This document shows, one piece after another, positions 13,043 to 24,951 of a stretch of 64,000 nt of DNA; position 1 is the first letter of the stretch; each line of letters starts with the position of its first letter. The position numbers were made by a program, and so were the translations under genes. Origin of the DNA: Theocolax elegans (Eukaryota; Arthropoda; Insecta; Hymenoptera; Cerocephalidae). The stretch is taken from positions 2,732,887 through 2,796,886 of the forward strand of contig CM047428.1 in NCBI GenBank assembly GCA_026168455.1. The letters are read 5' to 3'. The notes beneath the pieces were generated by a model, which had not been told where the DNA came from, did not search any database, and worked only from the letters and a program-made list of their open reading frames with translations.

Positions 13043-14764
13043 ATGAACGTGACAGCTTTAAACTATGTCAATATAATAATAAATCTGATACTTCGTGATT
13101 TCAAGACGAATCAAGTGGTCATTGCAGCGAATAACGTCGATCCACGCGATAACCGAAGTTTCATCGTGTACAAAATAGCGAGTGAAATACCGATAATATC
13201 GATGGATATGACAAAGCTAAACTCATTTAATGACATTCGGATACTTAAAAATTCGAGACATTCGAATTTGTACATACTGCTCGAAAGCGTAGACGAAGAT
13301 GAAGTACATCTCGATCAAGTTAATTCAACTTTGTACAAGTTTGCTAAACTTCTCTCTAAAAATATACGACCCAAGTGTTTAATGATAATATACAGTAATT
13401 CATATTTAGATAGAGATAACGTGTGGGAATTATTGTCGAGTACTTGGAGTTTAAAATTTTTGGACTTTACAATTTTAAACGTGAACGCGGAATCCCTCGT
13501 GATTCACAATTACAATCCGTTCAAGAAATTTTACAACCTCGAGAATTTAAATAACGGTACTAATATTTTTCCGGACAAGTTGACCAATATGTACAATTAC
13601 ACGTTTAACGTCCCAGTTTTTCATTATCCTCCGTTTATAAATATGGAGAAAAATAACGTTACGAACAAGATCGAGTTCGGAGGCACGCATTACACGTTTT
13701 TGAAAGTCGCCTCGAATAAATTGAATTTCACCCTTAATAATATATTGACGAGGGAGCCTACGAATTTTAATAATTTAATCAATCGAGTTGAAAATAACGA
13801 ATACAACGTATTGTCCATGCAATACTTTCGAGAACAAAGTATGTACGACAGGAGTATAAGATACGGGAAGACTTTTTACAACAGTAAATACGTAATGATC
13901 GTTCCGGTGCTTCGTCAATCGATTGTTAAAATGACTCGAGAAATTTTTACTTATTTATTATTATTCCCTATGATAGTATTCCTCTTCTTGTTCGTAGCGT
14001 ACGTCATGAGATTCCCTCTGAACGTATGGAAACCAATTTACATATTTCAAGTACTTTTGGGAATCACTTTGCACTTACGGCCAGGCCCGCGAAATACGGT
14101 CAGAAGGATCGTTTACATAACCGTCGTATTTTTATCAATGATCTATTCGACGAATGTATTTTCGAAAATTTTGGAAATCACAACGATACAATCCGAGAAG
14201 CCGTTCGTAACGCTACGAGACGCCTTGACGTCAAATTTACCAATTTACGCCTCGGAATTCTTTTATAATCAACTTTACATCGACGACGAGAACAGATCGA
14301 CTTATCAACAGTTGAAAGTCAATATGAAATACATGTTGCCGTTCGATTGCGTGAGAGCTTTGATCGAGACACGGAATTGTATATGTTACATGCCTAATCA
14401 GCTTGCTGAATATTTTGCTGCGTACTATACGAATCTTTACGGTACCAAAATAATGAAGTTATCCAGGCCTTCCGTGTACACTGGAAACGTGGCTTTCATT
14501 TATGAAAGGGCATCGCCATTTGTTAAAAAATTCGACAAACTCTTCACGAAAATCGTTGAATATGGAATATCGAATTATTGGAAATTGAAAGCGCATCGCA
14601 TTGAATCTTTCGAAGAGACATTCAGACAGAATCCCGTTATTCTCAAAGATTTTGTTATTATATTATCAATCGTACATATTGTTGCAATAGTCATATTTAT
14701 TGCTGAGAGGACAGTCGGTTATCGATATTTCGGAACGTTCAAATTTTTATTTGCCACTATATAA
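13043..14764 (+). CDS. divergent ionotropic receptor (iGluR-like chemoreceptor), single exon
   Basis: This 573-residue protein is read from one uninterrupted exon. ATG at 13043 is the first Met after an in-frame stop at 13034-13036. The layout is that of an insect ionotropic receptor. A roughly 300-residue extracellular N-terminal/S1 region has several N-glycosylation motifs (NVT, NST, NGT, NFT). Three hydrophobic segments follow: about 301-322 (IFTYLLLFPMIVFLFLFVAY), 356-378 (IVYITVVFLSMIYSTNVFSK) and 537-556 (FVIILSIVHIVAIVIFIAER). A short pore-like segment with LLGITLHLRPGPRN lies between the first two, and an S2-like domain between the second and third. Known family role: ligand-gated cation channels in sensory neurons, usually working with IR8a, IR25a or IR76b co-receptors. 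The glutamate-contacting residues are not recognisable, as expected for tastant- or odorant-tuned IRs. I see no signal peptide at residue 1, so a short upstream exon may be missing. The exact subfamily cannot be named from sequence alone. Confidence 0.88.
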   Translation: MNVTALNYVNIIINLILRDFKTNQVVIAANNVDPRDNRSFIVYKIASEIPIISMDMTKLNSFNDIRILKNSRHSNLYILLESVDEDEVHLDQVNSTLYKFAKLLSKNIRPKCLMIIYSNSYLDRDNVWELLSSTWSLKFLDFTILNVNAESLVIHNYNPFKKFYNLENLNNGTNIFPDKLTNMYNYTFNVPVFHYPPFINMEKNNVTNKIEFGGTHYTFLKVASNKLNFTLNNILTREPTNFNNLINRVENNEYNVLSMQYFREQSMYDRSIRYGKTFYNSKYVMIVPVLRQSIVKMTREIFTYLLLFPMIVFLFLFVAYVMRFPLNVWKPIYIFQVLLGITLHLRPGPRNTVRRIVYITVVFLSMIYSTNVFSKILEITTIQSEKPFVTLRDALTSNLPIYASEFFYNQLYIDDENRSTYQQLKVNMKYMLPFDCVRALIETRNCICYMPNQLAEYFAAYYTNLYGTKIMKLSRPSVYTGNVAFIYERASPFVKKFDKLFTKIVEYGISNYWKLKAHRIESFEETFRQNPVILKDFVIILSIVHIVAIVIFIAERTVGYRYFGTFKFLFATI

Positions 14765-14846
14765 TTTATCGAATTATTCATTTGCGTAAGATATATGTAT
14801 ATATAAATCGAACTATACAGTGAACATGAGTATAGTTGAATTAGAT

Positions 14847-14852
14847 ATTAAA
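14847..14852 (+). promoter_or_regulatory. possible poly(A) signal ATTAAA for the ionotropic receptor
   Basis: A variant hexamer lies about 83 bases after the stop codon at 14762-14764. No AATAAA occurs nearer. Confidence 0.3.
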
Positions 14853-15232
14853 TTGTATAATTTGCAAAATTACTGGTTGCTCTATTTTTATGAAAATTTT
14901 ATATGCAAATAATTGTTGGAAATTGATTGTAAGTTGCGATTATTTTTAACGATCGCTGCAAAATAATATTTGTTCTTTAAATACAGGTACTTGTAGTATA
15001 TCCTATTTCATGAAGTTGTTAAAGTAAATATCTTGGATTAGCATCAGCCGCGAGATTGTTTGTCAAATAGGTCTTAATTGATATCGGATGACTAATAGGG
15101 ACAAATAGAAATATTCTTTGAACAGTATATTTCTTACACAAGTATTCGCAATTGTTATACGTATACAACGATCATAATTATAATTATGAAAATTAATATT
15201 TTGTGATTAAAATTAAAACGAGCAGCGAGATG

Positions 15233-15725
15233 ATTTGAGGATATAGTTAGTTTGGGAAAATATAAAAATTTGTTATTTTTTTCAACTTAATGATTTAAAA
15301 TTTTGATGGCATATTTGAAGCAAAAATAGAAAGTGTATTGCAAATTGCAACAAGACAGAATCGTTTCAACAAAAGTTAAGAGTTTCGAACCAAATTGTCC
15401 TCGCGTCTCCATCAATTTTTCGATTCATTTGCGATTTTTGTGTATATTCTTGAAAGTAGTTGCTTCAACTTTACATTACCTTTTTTTGTTTAAACAATTT
15501 AGTTTGTTAAAAAAGAAATACATTATTAAAAAATAAATTTTTTATGCAAAAATAACAATATTTTAAACGTTTGTTGTTAAATTTATTATTTTTTTTCTGA
15601 TAAACAAAAAACTATAAGATTAAAAAAATGTTATGTAATATTTAAACAATTGCTTGAAAAAATACTCATATAAATGTCAGATTAATCCAAAAAAATTGAT
15701 GAGACGCAACTCGTAAGAAGCATTT
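15233..15725. mobile_element. palindromic (foldback) element, GCGTCTC family, copy 1
   Basis: The left arm contains ATAGTTAGTTTGGGAAAATA and then CCTCGCGTCTCCATCAATTT (about 15400-15420). The right arm (about 15640-15715) carries the inverse, AAAATTGATGAGACGCAACT. The same arm order and central TATTCTTGAAAGTA sequence occur in the copy at 43.9-44.5 kb. The right edge runs straight into the TTAA MITE that follows. Confidence 0.6.
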
Positions 15726-16101
15726 GACTAGAAAGACTTTTATTAATTAATAAATAAAAAAATAAAAGTATATGTGAAAAAATAAAAGAAGGAGCGCCTT
15801 CGTTTGTCGATAATCTAACTGTGTGCTGAATTTAAAATTAAAATATTATTGTGTTTTCGAGAAAATTCTTATTAAAATGTCAAATTTTTCCACTTGTTGA
15901 GGTTAGTTTCACATATTTGGTATAATACTTTTTTGGAAAATTCAATAATATTTTAATTTAGAATTCACGACATAGCTAGATTATTGATAAACGAAGTCTC
16001 TTCTCTTATTTTATCACGTACTGCTTTATTTACAGATTTATTACGAATTATCGTGTTTGTCGGCAAGGTAGGGGAGGATAAATTTTGTCTATGACACCCC
16101 G
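15726..16101. mobile_element. TTAA-flanked palindromic MITE, copy 2
   Basis: The right end reads GTCTATGACACCCCG followed by TTAA (16102-16105), as in the copy at 47.1-47.5 kb. The interior has inverted arms: CGCCTTCGTTTGTCGATAAT near 15795 against TTGATAAACGAAGTCTCTTC near 15985. There is no coding capacity. The left boundary is approximate. The ends and TTAA duplication are typical of piggyBac-type non-autonomous elements; that class is inferred. Confidence 0.6.
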
Positions 16102-17662
16102 TTAAAACGATGTCATCTCATTCAAAATTTTCCAGAAATATTAATATTTTTACTACAAACAAGCCCAAAGAATTTCTAGATCATTAAGTCGTAAAACCAA
16201 AAAAAAAATAAAACTGTTTGGACCTAACTGTATACCCTTAATGGTAAAGTGTATATAATGATCGGTAACGATGAATTTCGTATGCTCAAAAGGAACTCGA
16301 TATTTTCTTAGAAACGGATATACGGAAGAAGAAGAAGAAGAAAAAGAAGAAGAAGAAAAAAAGGAGCGTTCGCGTCGTTTTCCCTTACTCGGATTGTGGG
16401 CGATTGGTCGGAAGTGGGAAAGCACCGGCAGTGGCAAGGCGCGACCGCAATGCTCGGAATGTTTAATACCGGGAGAACGACACGGCACTGAGTAATGGGC
16501 TACCTCAGCCTTGGAATAAATCTTGGGTCGAGGTATCATACGTCCTTGTTGCCCGGGGTGAGGGGTCGCGTGTATACCACCTCGAACCGGAACTCCTGAA
16601 ATTGCCCATCGGGTTGAACGACGAAAAATCTCCGTATTGATGTGCTTACCGTGAGGTCGCGCACATCTATACGGATTTTCTCCCGTGTTTTCCCATCCTT
16701 CTTACGAGCCTCGAGATACTCGGACGTTATTTTATCGTTATAAAATGATATTCGATCTAATACGAATCCGTATATAACGGCCGTGTATAATAATATTGTT
16801 GGTCAAGTGGTCGTTATCTTTTTCGAATAAACGATTAAAAGCTAATTTATATTATATTAAATTTGGTTGAATTATAACTACGCTACATACCAGCGTCGGT
16901 GTATCGTAAATTTAATTGATATTGGTTGTCGAGGAAACGTTACGAATATAATTGATAATTCAAACTAAATGCATAGGATAAACAATAATTAATTCGATCG
17001 TAACCTGTGCGTACTATTTCTCCTAATGTTAACGATTTACGATAACAATGTAAACAATAAAATTTAAATTTCTTTTTGTAATATTCGTTGCAGATTATTT
17101 TTCCTTTCCTTCCTCGTATAAATATACATATAATAAATGAACACATAGATTGCGAAAATAAAACAAACATACAGCTTCGATATTAAGTTATATATATAGA
17201 GTTCGATACAAAACGTACGAATGATTAACGAAGTTAGGAAATAACTATCTTAAATCATAACGTTAGGTAGGATAAACACATGTTTCGTTCGCATCATTAA
17301 ATCCTATATACCGAATCCAACTGTTCCTACATGATCTATCCAGACATAAAAATAAATTACCCTTAGAGAATGTAATCCGGAGGATGAAAATTTCCGCAGG
17401 AAAGCATAAAATTATTAATTACGATAAAATAAAAGAACGCACACGCACGCGCTCACGTCTACACATGACGCACACCCCACACAGACAGAGGCAAAAGGAA
17501 CGAACACATATACAAGGTAAACTATATTATTCCTGCCGCATCTTTGCGCATGGAGCACTCGGTTATTTAATCTGCAGAAGTGCAGATTGCACGCCGATGG
17601 GGTTTTAATTAAGTGCGACGTTTAATTAAAGAAAAGCAGTGGCGCCCATCTTTATGAGCCAA

Positions 17663-17691
17663 GGAGAGAGAGAGAGAGAGAGAGAGAGAGG
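17663..17691. repeat. (GA)n microsatellite
   Basis: Uninterrupted GA dinucleotides with a purine-rich right flank. Confidence 0.95.
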
Positions 17692-18459
17692 AGTAGGGAG
17701 AGGGAGAGAAATATTACGCTTACGTCTGTCCTATGCTTGCACAAATGCTAATTAACGATCCACGAGGAGGAGGGAGCAGAGGATCAAGTGGGAGCACCAC
17801 CGATGTCGTATACCGTTGTAACTTGAAAAGCGACGCACTCGGTGGGAAACTCGCGAGGAAAAAAGGCGCCGGTCTCCATTTCAAGCTCCATCCATCGAGC
17901 AGAGAGTAAAAAAGCAATTAATTACTTTTACTGTCCGCGCTTCGGTCTCCCTACGTATACGCGCGAAGGGAAGCGAACAGAGAAAGAGCTAGAGATATCG
18001 AGGAGGGAAAGAATTTTTTTTTCTTTTTTATTGTGGACCTAGATTTATATCTTTTAGAAATGGGATATTGAAGGGAGAGAACCCCGGGGAGGGGAGGGGG
18101 GAGGGGGGAAGGGGGTGAAACAATAGGGGACATTTTTCTGAAATTAGTTTTGTAATCGATGCCCGAAATAAATTGGTCGTTTTCTTTTTCAAATAAAAAT
18201 AGAGCTTTTAGGGTTCATTTTTTTTTTAAAAGAAACTGACCGATTTATGGAGCGTCGAATTTATTTATCTTTTTTTTAACATGCATTTACATTATATTTT
18301 CAATATTTATTCATTATGGATCATATGCCAATTGCAAAATAGCAAAACTTGTGGTGTTCATCTTGAGTACTAAAAATTGAGTGGGAGGAAAGTTTGTAAA
18401 TTAAGCGAAATTTTATGTCGTAAAGTACAAGTGAATAATTTAAAACGCATAAGAGAGAC

Positions 18460-18471
<12 letters not shown>

Positions 18472-18496
<25 letters not shown>
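18472..18496. repeat. (GATA)/(GA)n microsatellite
   Basis: A few GATA units pass into pure GA. Confidence 0.9.
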
Positions 18497-20282
18497 AACA
18501 GAGAACGGCGAAATGACTGTAAGCGCGATCTCGATCCATTTATGGTTTGATATTGCCAAGAGCATTTGATTACGAAGTGTACCTGTAGTTCTCTCCTCTC
18601 AATGGAATTTGCGTTAGAATTTCATTAGAGCACCCGTAAACCCGCATCGTGCCTACGACTCTCTACGAGTCGTCGATGTTCATGCCATTGAAGCACCATG
18701 TGTAATTGATTACTATAAAATCCTTTAAAATACTGTTCGTTTTTTTTTTACTTTTTTTTCGTTGTCTCCTTTTTATAGTCAGCCGTTTCAAATTTTTTCG
18801 CCGTTCGATGATTTTAGAGATCAAAATTTTAATGGTATAAAGCGCTATGGTTACACTAATCGTGTAATTAATACGATAATGCGTATATACATTGAAAAAT
18901 GCAAATGTTTTTAAGTATAATTATATGTACAAAACAAATTTAATATACAGTTAATTTTTTCGAGTTAATTATTTCCATTTAATATTCATATTTTCACGAA
19001 AATGTTTATGAAAATTTATTAACGAATTACTATGTAAAATAACTTTTACCAACATCTATATAGAAGAATCTACAGATTGTGATATATACAACGGCGTACA
19101 TATGTTAATTTAGAGGATTAAAAAAAAACTGTCGGATAACCAGGACGTATATAGGCGAGCCGTACAAACGTAATTCACACGCGTGAATGCTATGTTCAAA
19201 GGTATTTTGCCGGTCTATTACAAATTCAGCAACGTGTAACGTTTTCAGTGCGCTCGCTTGCTCGCTATCAAACTAATAGCTCGTCGGCAAATTTAAAAGG
19301 CACCGCGAAATTTGGTATTACTTTACCCCTCCCTCTTACCTCTTGCTCTTTGCCACTGCATTTATTTTTCCCCACAGTCGGAAAACTCGAATACCGCCTA
19401 TTCGCGTTGTATTTTCTTCCTTTTTCCATCTCCCTTTATCACTCGGTTTTCTCTCTATCTCTCTCTCCCGCTTTTTTTTTAACGTTCATTTTATTTTATT
19501 TCAGAGGTAAAAATTCCAGACTGCCCTTCCACTGTGAGAAATCGAGTCGTGACCCGAATTAGAGTTTTTCCTGTTTTAACGATGTGCAAATAACAAAGGG
19601 AAAAACAAAAAGGAAAACTGGCCTCGGGAATTTAGTTAATATTGGTGAGTGAAGGTTAAATTACGGTCGTTCGAAATACTTGATTTTTAAGTATTCGTCT
19701 ATTTCTTTTTTTACGCGTTAGTTTCCGTTACGAATTATTATTAGATCGTTTCATCCGAGCGCGCGTTCCACGTTTATTCTATATAATTAAAACTGTACAA
19801 TATTAATCAAGGAAACAAAAACAATAAAATAGAATTTACATATACACGGAGTTTGTTATTCCGTAATTAAATATGACTTTTCAAACTGAAATTTTGATAA
19901 TACTCGGAGGAAAAGAGAAAAAAAACAATTTTAACATACAACAGTCTATTCGGAATCCAGTATTTTTAATTCAAAATAACCTCATCTGGTTGTAAACCGG
20001 ACAAACACAATTGATAAAAACGTGTAAACAAGTTCGATGTTACGTGAAAACCAAAAGAAACGTTGTACTCGTCCGTTATTCTTTTATTGGACTACGCGCA
20101 CATCCGCGATAATATTTGATTTAAATTTAAAGTAAAATTTTCATTTTCATGGACTTTTGTGCGTACACCCCAACAATTAAATTCCATTTAACAAGGTACA
20201 TAAAGTAAACCACATCCGAAATCATATACAGTACAGTTGAAAAATAGTAAACTGAACCGATTAAACGAAGAACGATTGTAAA

Positions 20283-20288
20283 TTTATT
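20283..20288 (-). promoter_or_regulatory. poly(A) signal for the CFAP96-like gene
   Basis: AATAAA on the minus strand, about 130 bases after the stop codon of the last exon. Confidence 0.45.
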
Positions 20289-20416
20289 AACGGGAAAATA
20301 ACGACATCACGTATACACGAATCAAAATGACAAAAAGTTAAATATCTAATAAATAGATGTAAACAGGAGTATACTTATACAAATTTACAAAAGAAACGAT
20401 GTTTTTTTTGGTAACT

Positions 20417-23400
20417 TTACAACCTGTAAACTTGTTCCCGATATTCTGTGTAATTAACTCGATTGCACGAGATCGTGGTGACTCGTTCGATTATACTGAC
20501 GGTATATTTGGTCCTCGTTTCCGGACAACCAGCGGGCCACCATGTCTTGTAGCGTTGTTGGCGTTTCTTCTTTTTCGGCTCGGGCTTGTACGGATCGCTC
20601 ATGTGTTTAGGGAATCTTGAGAAGCATCCCGAATTTTCACCAAGAGGAGCCTTTGGGAATGACAAGTAGAATAAACTTGGAGAGATCCGGGTATTTTGGA
20701 GTGGCTTCTTCGATCGCTTTGAACTTGGAGATGGTGTATTTCGTAGCTTGACGGGCCTGTACGGATTGTCGTCGAAGTATTTTCGTGGTAGACACGTGCT
20801 TACAAACCTTCGTGGCTGCTTGTCCTCTGTTAATACACATAGTTTTTTCTTCCCTCGTTTTATTATTTCCACTCGGTATTTTGAGATTTCGCGTGGAATA
20901 TTCGGATATTTTTTTTTCCTTAAAAATTTTTCGTTGCAAATCATTTTAAATATATCGATGTATTTTAATTAATTTCATACATATTATATATATATATATA
21001 TATATCGATGTATAATTTAATAAGATTTAATTTGTTTAAGCTAAAAAGTGTACCGAAGTACTCTAATTTGGGTTAAATTTTTTTGCCGTTTCGCAATGTT
21101 GAATTAATAATATTTTGAGTAGTACAGGTATAAAAATTTCTCCATATTGAATTATTCAATTTTCGTAGAGTCTTGAACTTGAAGGGTTATAAAAGTCAAA
21201 TGTAGTGATCGATCGAAACAGTTGAGTCGAAAAAATTATTTTAATTAAATAATGTAACGTATGAAAAAGACGGAGGATGGGATTTGAACACACGGAGCTT
21301 GAATTACGATTCTCGTTCGCGATGCTATGCACCGGTTAGATTAGTCGACACATCTTACCGCTTATTTGGTCATTCTCATACTTCCTGATTCGTATACCAT
21401 ATTACTATTACAATAAATAAATAAAATACAAAAAAGCAAGATAAAAATGTTTATTCAAGTTAACTTGTACTCAGTATTAGTATCACTCTATTGAATTTCA
21501 TAAAAAAAATCAATGCATAAAAGAATAGGATTAAAATGCCATTCGACTGACATCTTCAGAATTTTTGTTTCACGTTTCACTCAGTGTTAGTAATTTTGAA
21601 ACGAAGGTTAGAAATGCATTGGTTTTACATAATTCACAATGTTTATTTAATTAAATTAATTTTTTTCGTCTCAATTTACTCGGTCGGTAACAATTTTTGA
21701 CATTTACAACACGTTAATTGTAGAATACAAGAATAATGAATTTTTAAAGTAGTATAAAAACATTGAGATTCAAGTAACACAATATATTTTGTTTTAGATT
21801 TAAGATAAGATTCAAGAAGAATTTATAACGTTACTGTAATTTAGAGAACATTACCTTTCTCCGGTTTCTCGACCTCGAGGTCATACGGTTCATATTTTAC
21901 GTATCTGGGTACGTAAGGATTAAAACATATATTCAAATAACCCGGACCTCCCAAAGGATTTGGTTTCGTTACAAAATTCGGTGGTTCTTTCTCTCCTTCT
22001 TTTCTGACTTTAACCGGTTCTATCGTTTCTGGACTGAAGTGCTTGGGTTGTTTACCGATGCAACCATACCAGTCACCCGGAGACGAATGTAGTTTCGAGC
22101 CACCCGGTGGATTTAATTTTGGTCCTACCATAGCCGGTGGATACTGTTGATACATACATACGTATAAACCTTTGATTCTTCGAGAATGATCTGTTTAAGT
22201 TACACCTGCACATATTTAACACGTATGTATTTCTTTACTCAGAGTGAAAAATTTCTTATAATTTATCTTTAATTTCGGCTAAACAACTACTCGAAAGTTG
22301 CACTGGACGAAAGAAAACTTCATCTTTCGGGTATGAAATGCAAATTGAATACGTCAACGTATAGTCGAAATTACTTACTTAATTGTTTGGAAAGCGGATC
22401 GTGCCCAGCTTGTAAGATATGTTTTTTAATATAAAAATCTAGCGAGAGCCAGAGCCGCAGACCCTAAAAATCGTTTTTTCTAAAGTTATACGCTATTAAA
22501 GCCAATTTACAAAAAAGAGGCTTTACTTTAAACGCTTGTAACTTCTAAACTATCTAATATTATTATTCAAACTAAAGTTTTATGAAAAGCTGAGATAAAA
22601 TAGATGGAATTTGAAAAAAGTACGCTTAAATCCGTTGGAAAGTTATAGTCGAATTAAGAATATGATGAAATTTAGCTTAAAAAATCAATAAAATTGGTAG
22701 TGACCAATTTTTGTTTAAAATTTCTTTAAATATTTAATTCTGCTATAACTTTGTCCCAATCTAACGTATTTGAGCGTAATTTTTTTTTAAATTGTATTAT
22801 TATATCTCAGCTTTTCATTAAATTTTAGTCTAAATGTTAATATTTGATAGTTTAGAAGTTACTTGTGTTTAAAGTGAAACCTCTGTTTTTTTGTAAATTC
22901 TGATGTAATAGCGTATAATTTTTAAAAATCCGATTGTTAAGATTTGCGGCTCTGGCTGTTTTTATATTTTAATATTAGAATACATATCCCAAACTCCGTT
23001 GATCCGTTTCCCAAACTTGAGATGTTCTCCTTGTTAGTAAACGTAAAATTAGCCTTACACCCGAGTATATATACAAACCGAAAAATAAAAGAAAAAGAAA
23101 CACACGAAATGGAAAACGAGCATCACTTGAGATATCTAGCAAGTTAAAAGCAAAGCTATACCCTCGGAAATGCATTTAGAAGCTGCCAGATAAAAAAAAA
23201 ATATAAAATGTCAGAGAAAGACCCGTGTGAATATCACCTTCGATTTTTTCCGAGATTTTTTTCCGACGGGTCGACCAAGTTCAGGGAGCGCTTCGCCGGT
23301 GAAAATCCGTTTGAATTCATTTTCAAATAATTCGCCTCGGTGCCTGCAAAGTATTTGCCGTCCTTTAGCGAGGCCCTCGCGCAATCCGCCGCCCAAGGGT

Positions 23401-24191
23401 ACGTGGACATACTCGTCGAATGGTCCCGGAGGTGGATCGTCAAAGAATCCTTTAAATGAGAGAAAGGGAAAGAGAGAAGGAGAGAGATAGAATGCATTGG
23501 TAACTTTTCTTACTTCTCAAATGGATACGTTTTTTTTACTATCCTCAAAAACATTTTCTATTTCACCTCTTTATTTGGCTTACGAAGAATAATTTTGTCA
23601 AAGACTATGTGGTACGAGTTAACACTAATGTTACTGTTAAAATGATCATTTTATTCTACGCTGACATAGATTGTAAGAGATTTTTGCAAAGTTACTTTAT
23701 TTTGTACGATAGTGTATAATTTTCTTCGTTATTTTACAATAATTGAATAATAAATTATATTTATCAATATTACAGTTTAATATTATTTTATAATCAGTTT
23801 ATATTATAATTCAATACATTTTGAGAATATTGACAATTTTTTTGAAAATTGTATAATTAAATTATGTACGTGTAATAGAAAATAATTTTTTTTATATAAA
23901 AGAAAGACGAAATATATATAATGCCGAATATTGCATATGTAAATATTGAAGTAAAGTAACAATAGTGTAATTATTTTAAACACAGATGTACAAAAATTTA
24001 AGTGCATGCAGTATGAACAAGCACATAAAAGTGGTACATCTAAAAACTATAGATAAAAGTAAAGTAAGTCTTGTATATTTATCTTTTCGAACATATATCA
24101 GACTGTGAATATTTTGGTTCATACCGACGCGATCGAGATCCAACTTTCCAAAGTGTATTCCGTAACCTTCGTAAACTTCTTCTTCGGCCAT
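20417..24191 (-). CDS. CFAP96: CFAP96 / C4orf47-like cilia- and flagella-associated protein, four exons
   Basis: Exons on the minus strand are 24191-24125, 23449-23238, 22143-21855 and 20826-20417 (stop included). Introns: exon 1 ends GTC G | GTATGA (phase 1) and exon 2 starts after TTTAAAG; exon 2 ends AAG | GTGATA (phase 0) and exon 3 starts after CAACAG; exon 3 ends AAAG | GTAATG (phase 1) and exon 4 starts after TTAACAG. All phases agree, giving 325 residues, close to the roughly 309 of the human protein. Family marks in order: FGKLDLDRVGFFDD near residue 14, the GGGLREGLAKGRQ segment, NEFKRIFTGE, PGDWYGCIG, PLGGPGYLNICFNPY, RKYFDDNPYRP, GCFSRFPKHMSDPYKP and TKYTVSIIERV. Members are ciliary/centrosomal proteins with short repeated Gly/Pro motifs and no enzyme site; in insects a sperm or sensory-cilium role is inferred. 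The exon 4 acceptor has a weak pyrimidine tract and is the least certain junction. Confidence 0.85.
20985..21005. repeat. (AT)n microsatellite
   Basis: Alternating AT in the last intron of the CFAP96-like gene. Confidence 0.85.
21276..21352 (-). other. degenerate tRNA-like sequence (tRNA pseudogene or tRNA-derived SINE head)
   Basis: On the minus strand there is a B-box-like GTTCAAATCCC and, about 40 bases before it, an A-box-like TAATCTAACCGGTGCA. AAGATG upstream and CATCCT downstream could form a partial acceptor stem. The anticodon stem does not fold cleanly, so I do not call a functional tRNA. It lies in intron 3 of the CFAP96-like gene and shows no similarity to the SINE pair at 54-56 kb. 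Confidence 0.35.
22447..22957. mobile_element. palindromic (foldback) element in CFAP96 intron 2
   Basis: Ends read AGCCAGAGCCGCAGA (left) and TTGCGGCTCTGGCT (right, inverted). The inverted pairing continues inward: TTCTAAAGTTATACGCTATT against AATAGCGTATAATTTT, and AAACTATCTAATATTA against TAATATTTGATAGTTT. So the 511 bp are essentially one imperfect hairpin. No coding capacity. Its inner sequence resembles the element at 30.0-30.7 kb (CTATAACTTTG, ATTTGAGC, ATCTCAGCT in the same order). Confidence 0.8.
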
Positions 24192-24913
24192 TATTGTAAA
24201 TTTCTACGTATACAAGAATTTCTTTTATCATTCAATCAGGAACTTAAAATTTTAAGAATAAAAATATTATTCTAACCCTAAAGCATATTGACAATCAAAG
24301 AATCTGAAGTTTGCTTTAATTGACTTTTCCCGTACTCAAACTGGAGAATCTTTTCGTGCATATAGTATTTTAAAGTACAAAAAAAAATAAAACTATATAT
24401 TACATCGTAGTATCGAATAGTTATATTCTAAGTTATAGCGTGTTGATTATAAAAAATTTTTGCTACTCTAAACTAAATATATAACATAGCCTCAATAAAA
24501 ATAGGAATAAAAACTTTTCTTTCATATAATAGTTTTCAAAAGCACATTGGGTGTATTTATACTTAAATCGACTAAAGCCGAAAATGTCATGTGGTGCAGT
24601 AAAATTGAAAGGGACGATGTTACCCTAAAGTAATTCATTAACGATGTCGACATTCGCATCTTGCGGAGCGTGGGCAACGACGATGTCAACATAATTAGAA
24701 TTTGCTCCCTCGCAGTTCCGATTTACTTTTAATGAGATCGCGCGTAACTCCGTCATAAAGACGCGTTTTGCATTAACACGCGTCGTTCGAGTGCGCCACG
24801 AGTGACGTAAGAGCGACAACGGAATTGTATTTGAGAGCATTTGCCCGTCATAAGGGCACCGCATTCCCGGATAAGCGAGAGAGCTGTTGATCGACATTAA
24901 CAGCAAAGCAAAG

Positions 24914-24918
<5 letters not shown>

Positions 24919-24945
<27 letters not shown>
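24919..24945. repeat. (GA)n microsatellite
   Basis: GA dinucleotides followed by a short imperfect duplication of GACAGAGAAAGAGGGAGAC. Confidence 0.9.

Positions 24946-24951
<6 letters not shown>

Larger units (their letters stand above)
14853..20282. other. intergenic region between the ionotropic receptor and CFAP96-like genes
   Basis: Besides the two palindromic elements at 15.2-16.1 kb, it holds GA tracts at 17663-17691 and 18472-18496, a G-rich tract at 18082-18115, and AT-rich sequence. A GC-richer patch at 16360-16690 has open frames on both strands but no splice or protein signature that I can support. Confidence 0.5.

Noticed and set aside
14026..14268. 80-residue plus-strand frame inside the ionotropic receptor
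   Set aside because: It is an out-of-frame shadow of the receptor's pore and second membrane segment.
20637..20939. 100-residue minus-strand frame overlapping CFAP96 exon 4
   Set aside because: It lacks the family motifs; the alternative frame carries YFDDNPYRP and SDPYKP and joins exon 3 in phase.
21276..21352. A functional tRNA gene on the minus strand
   Set aside because: A and B boxes are only approximate and the anticodon stem does not pair.
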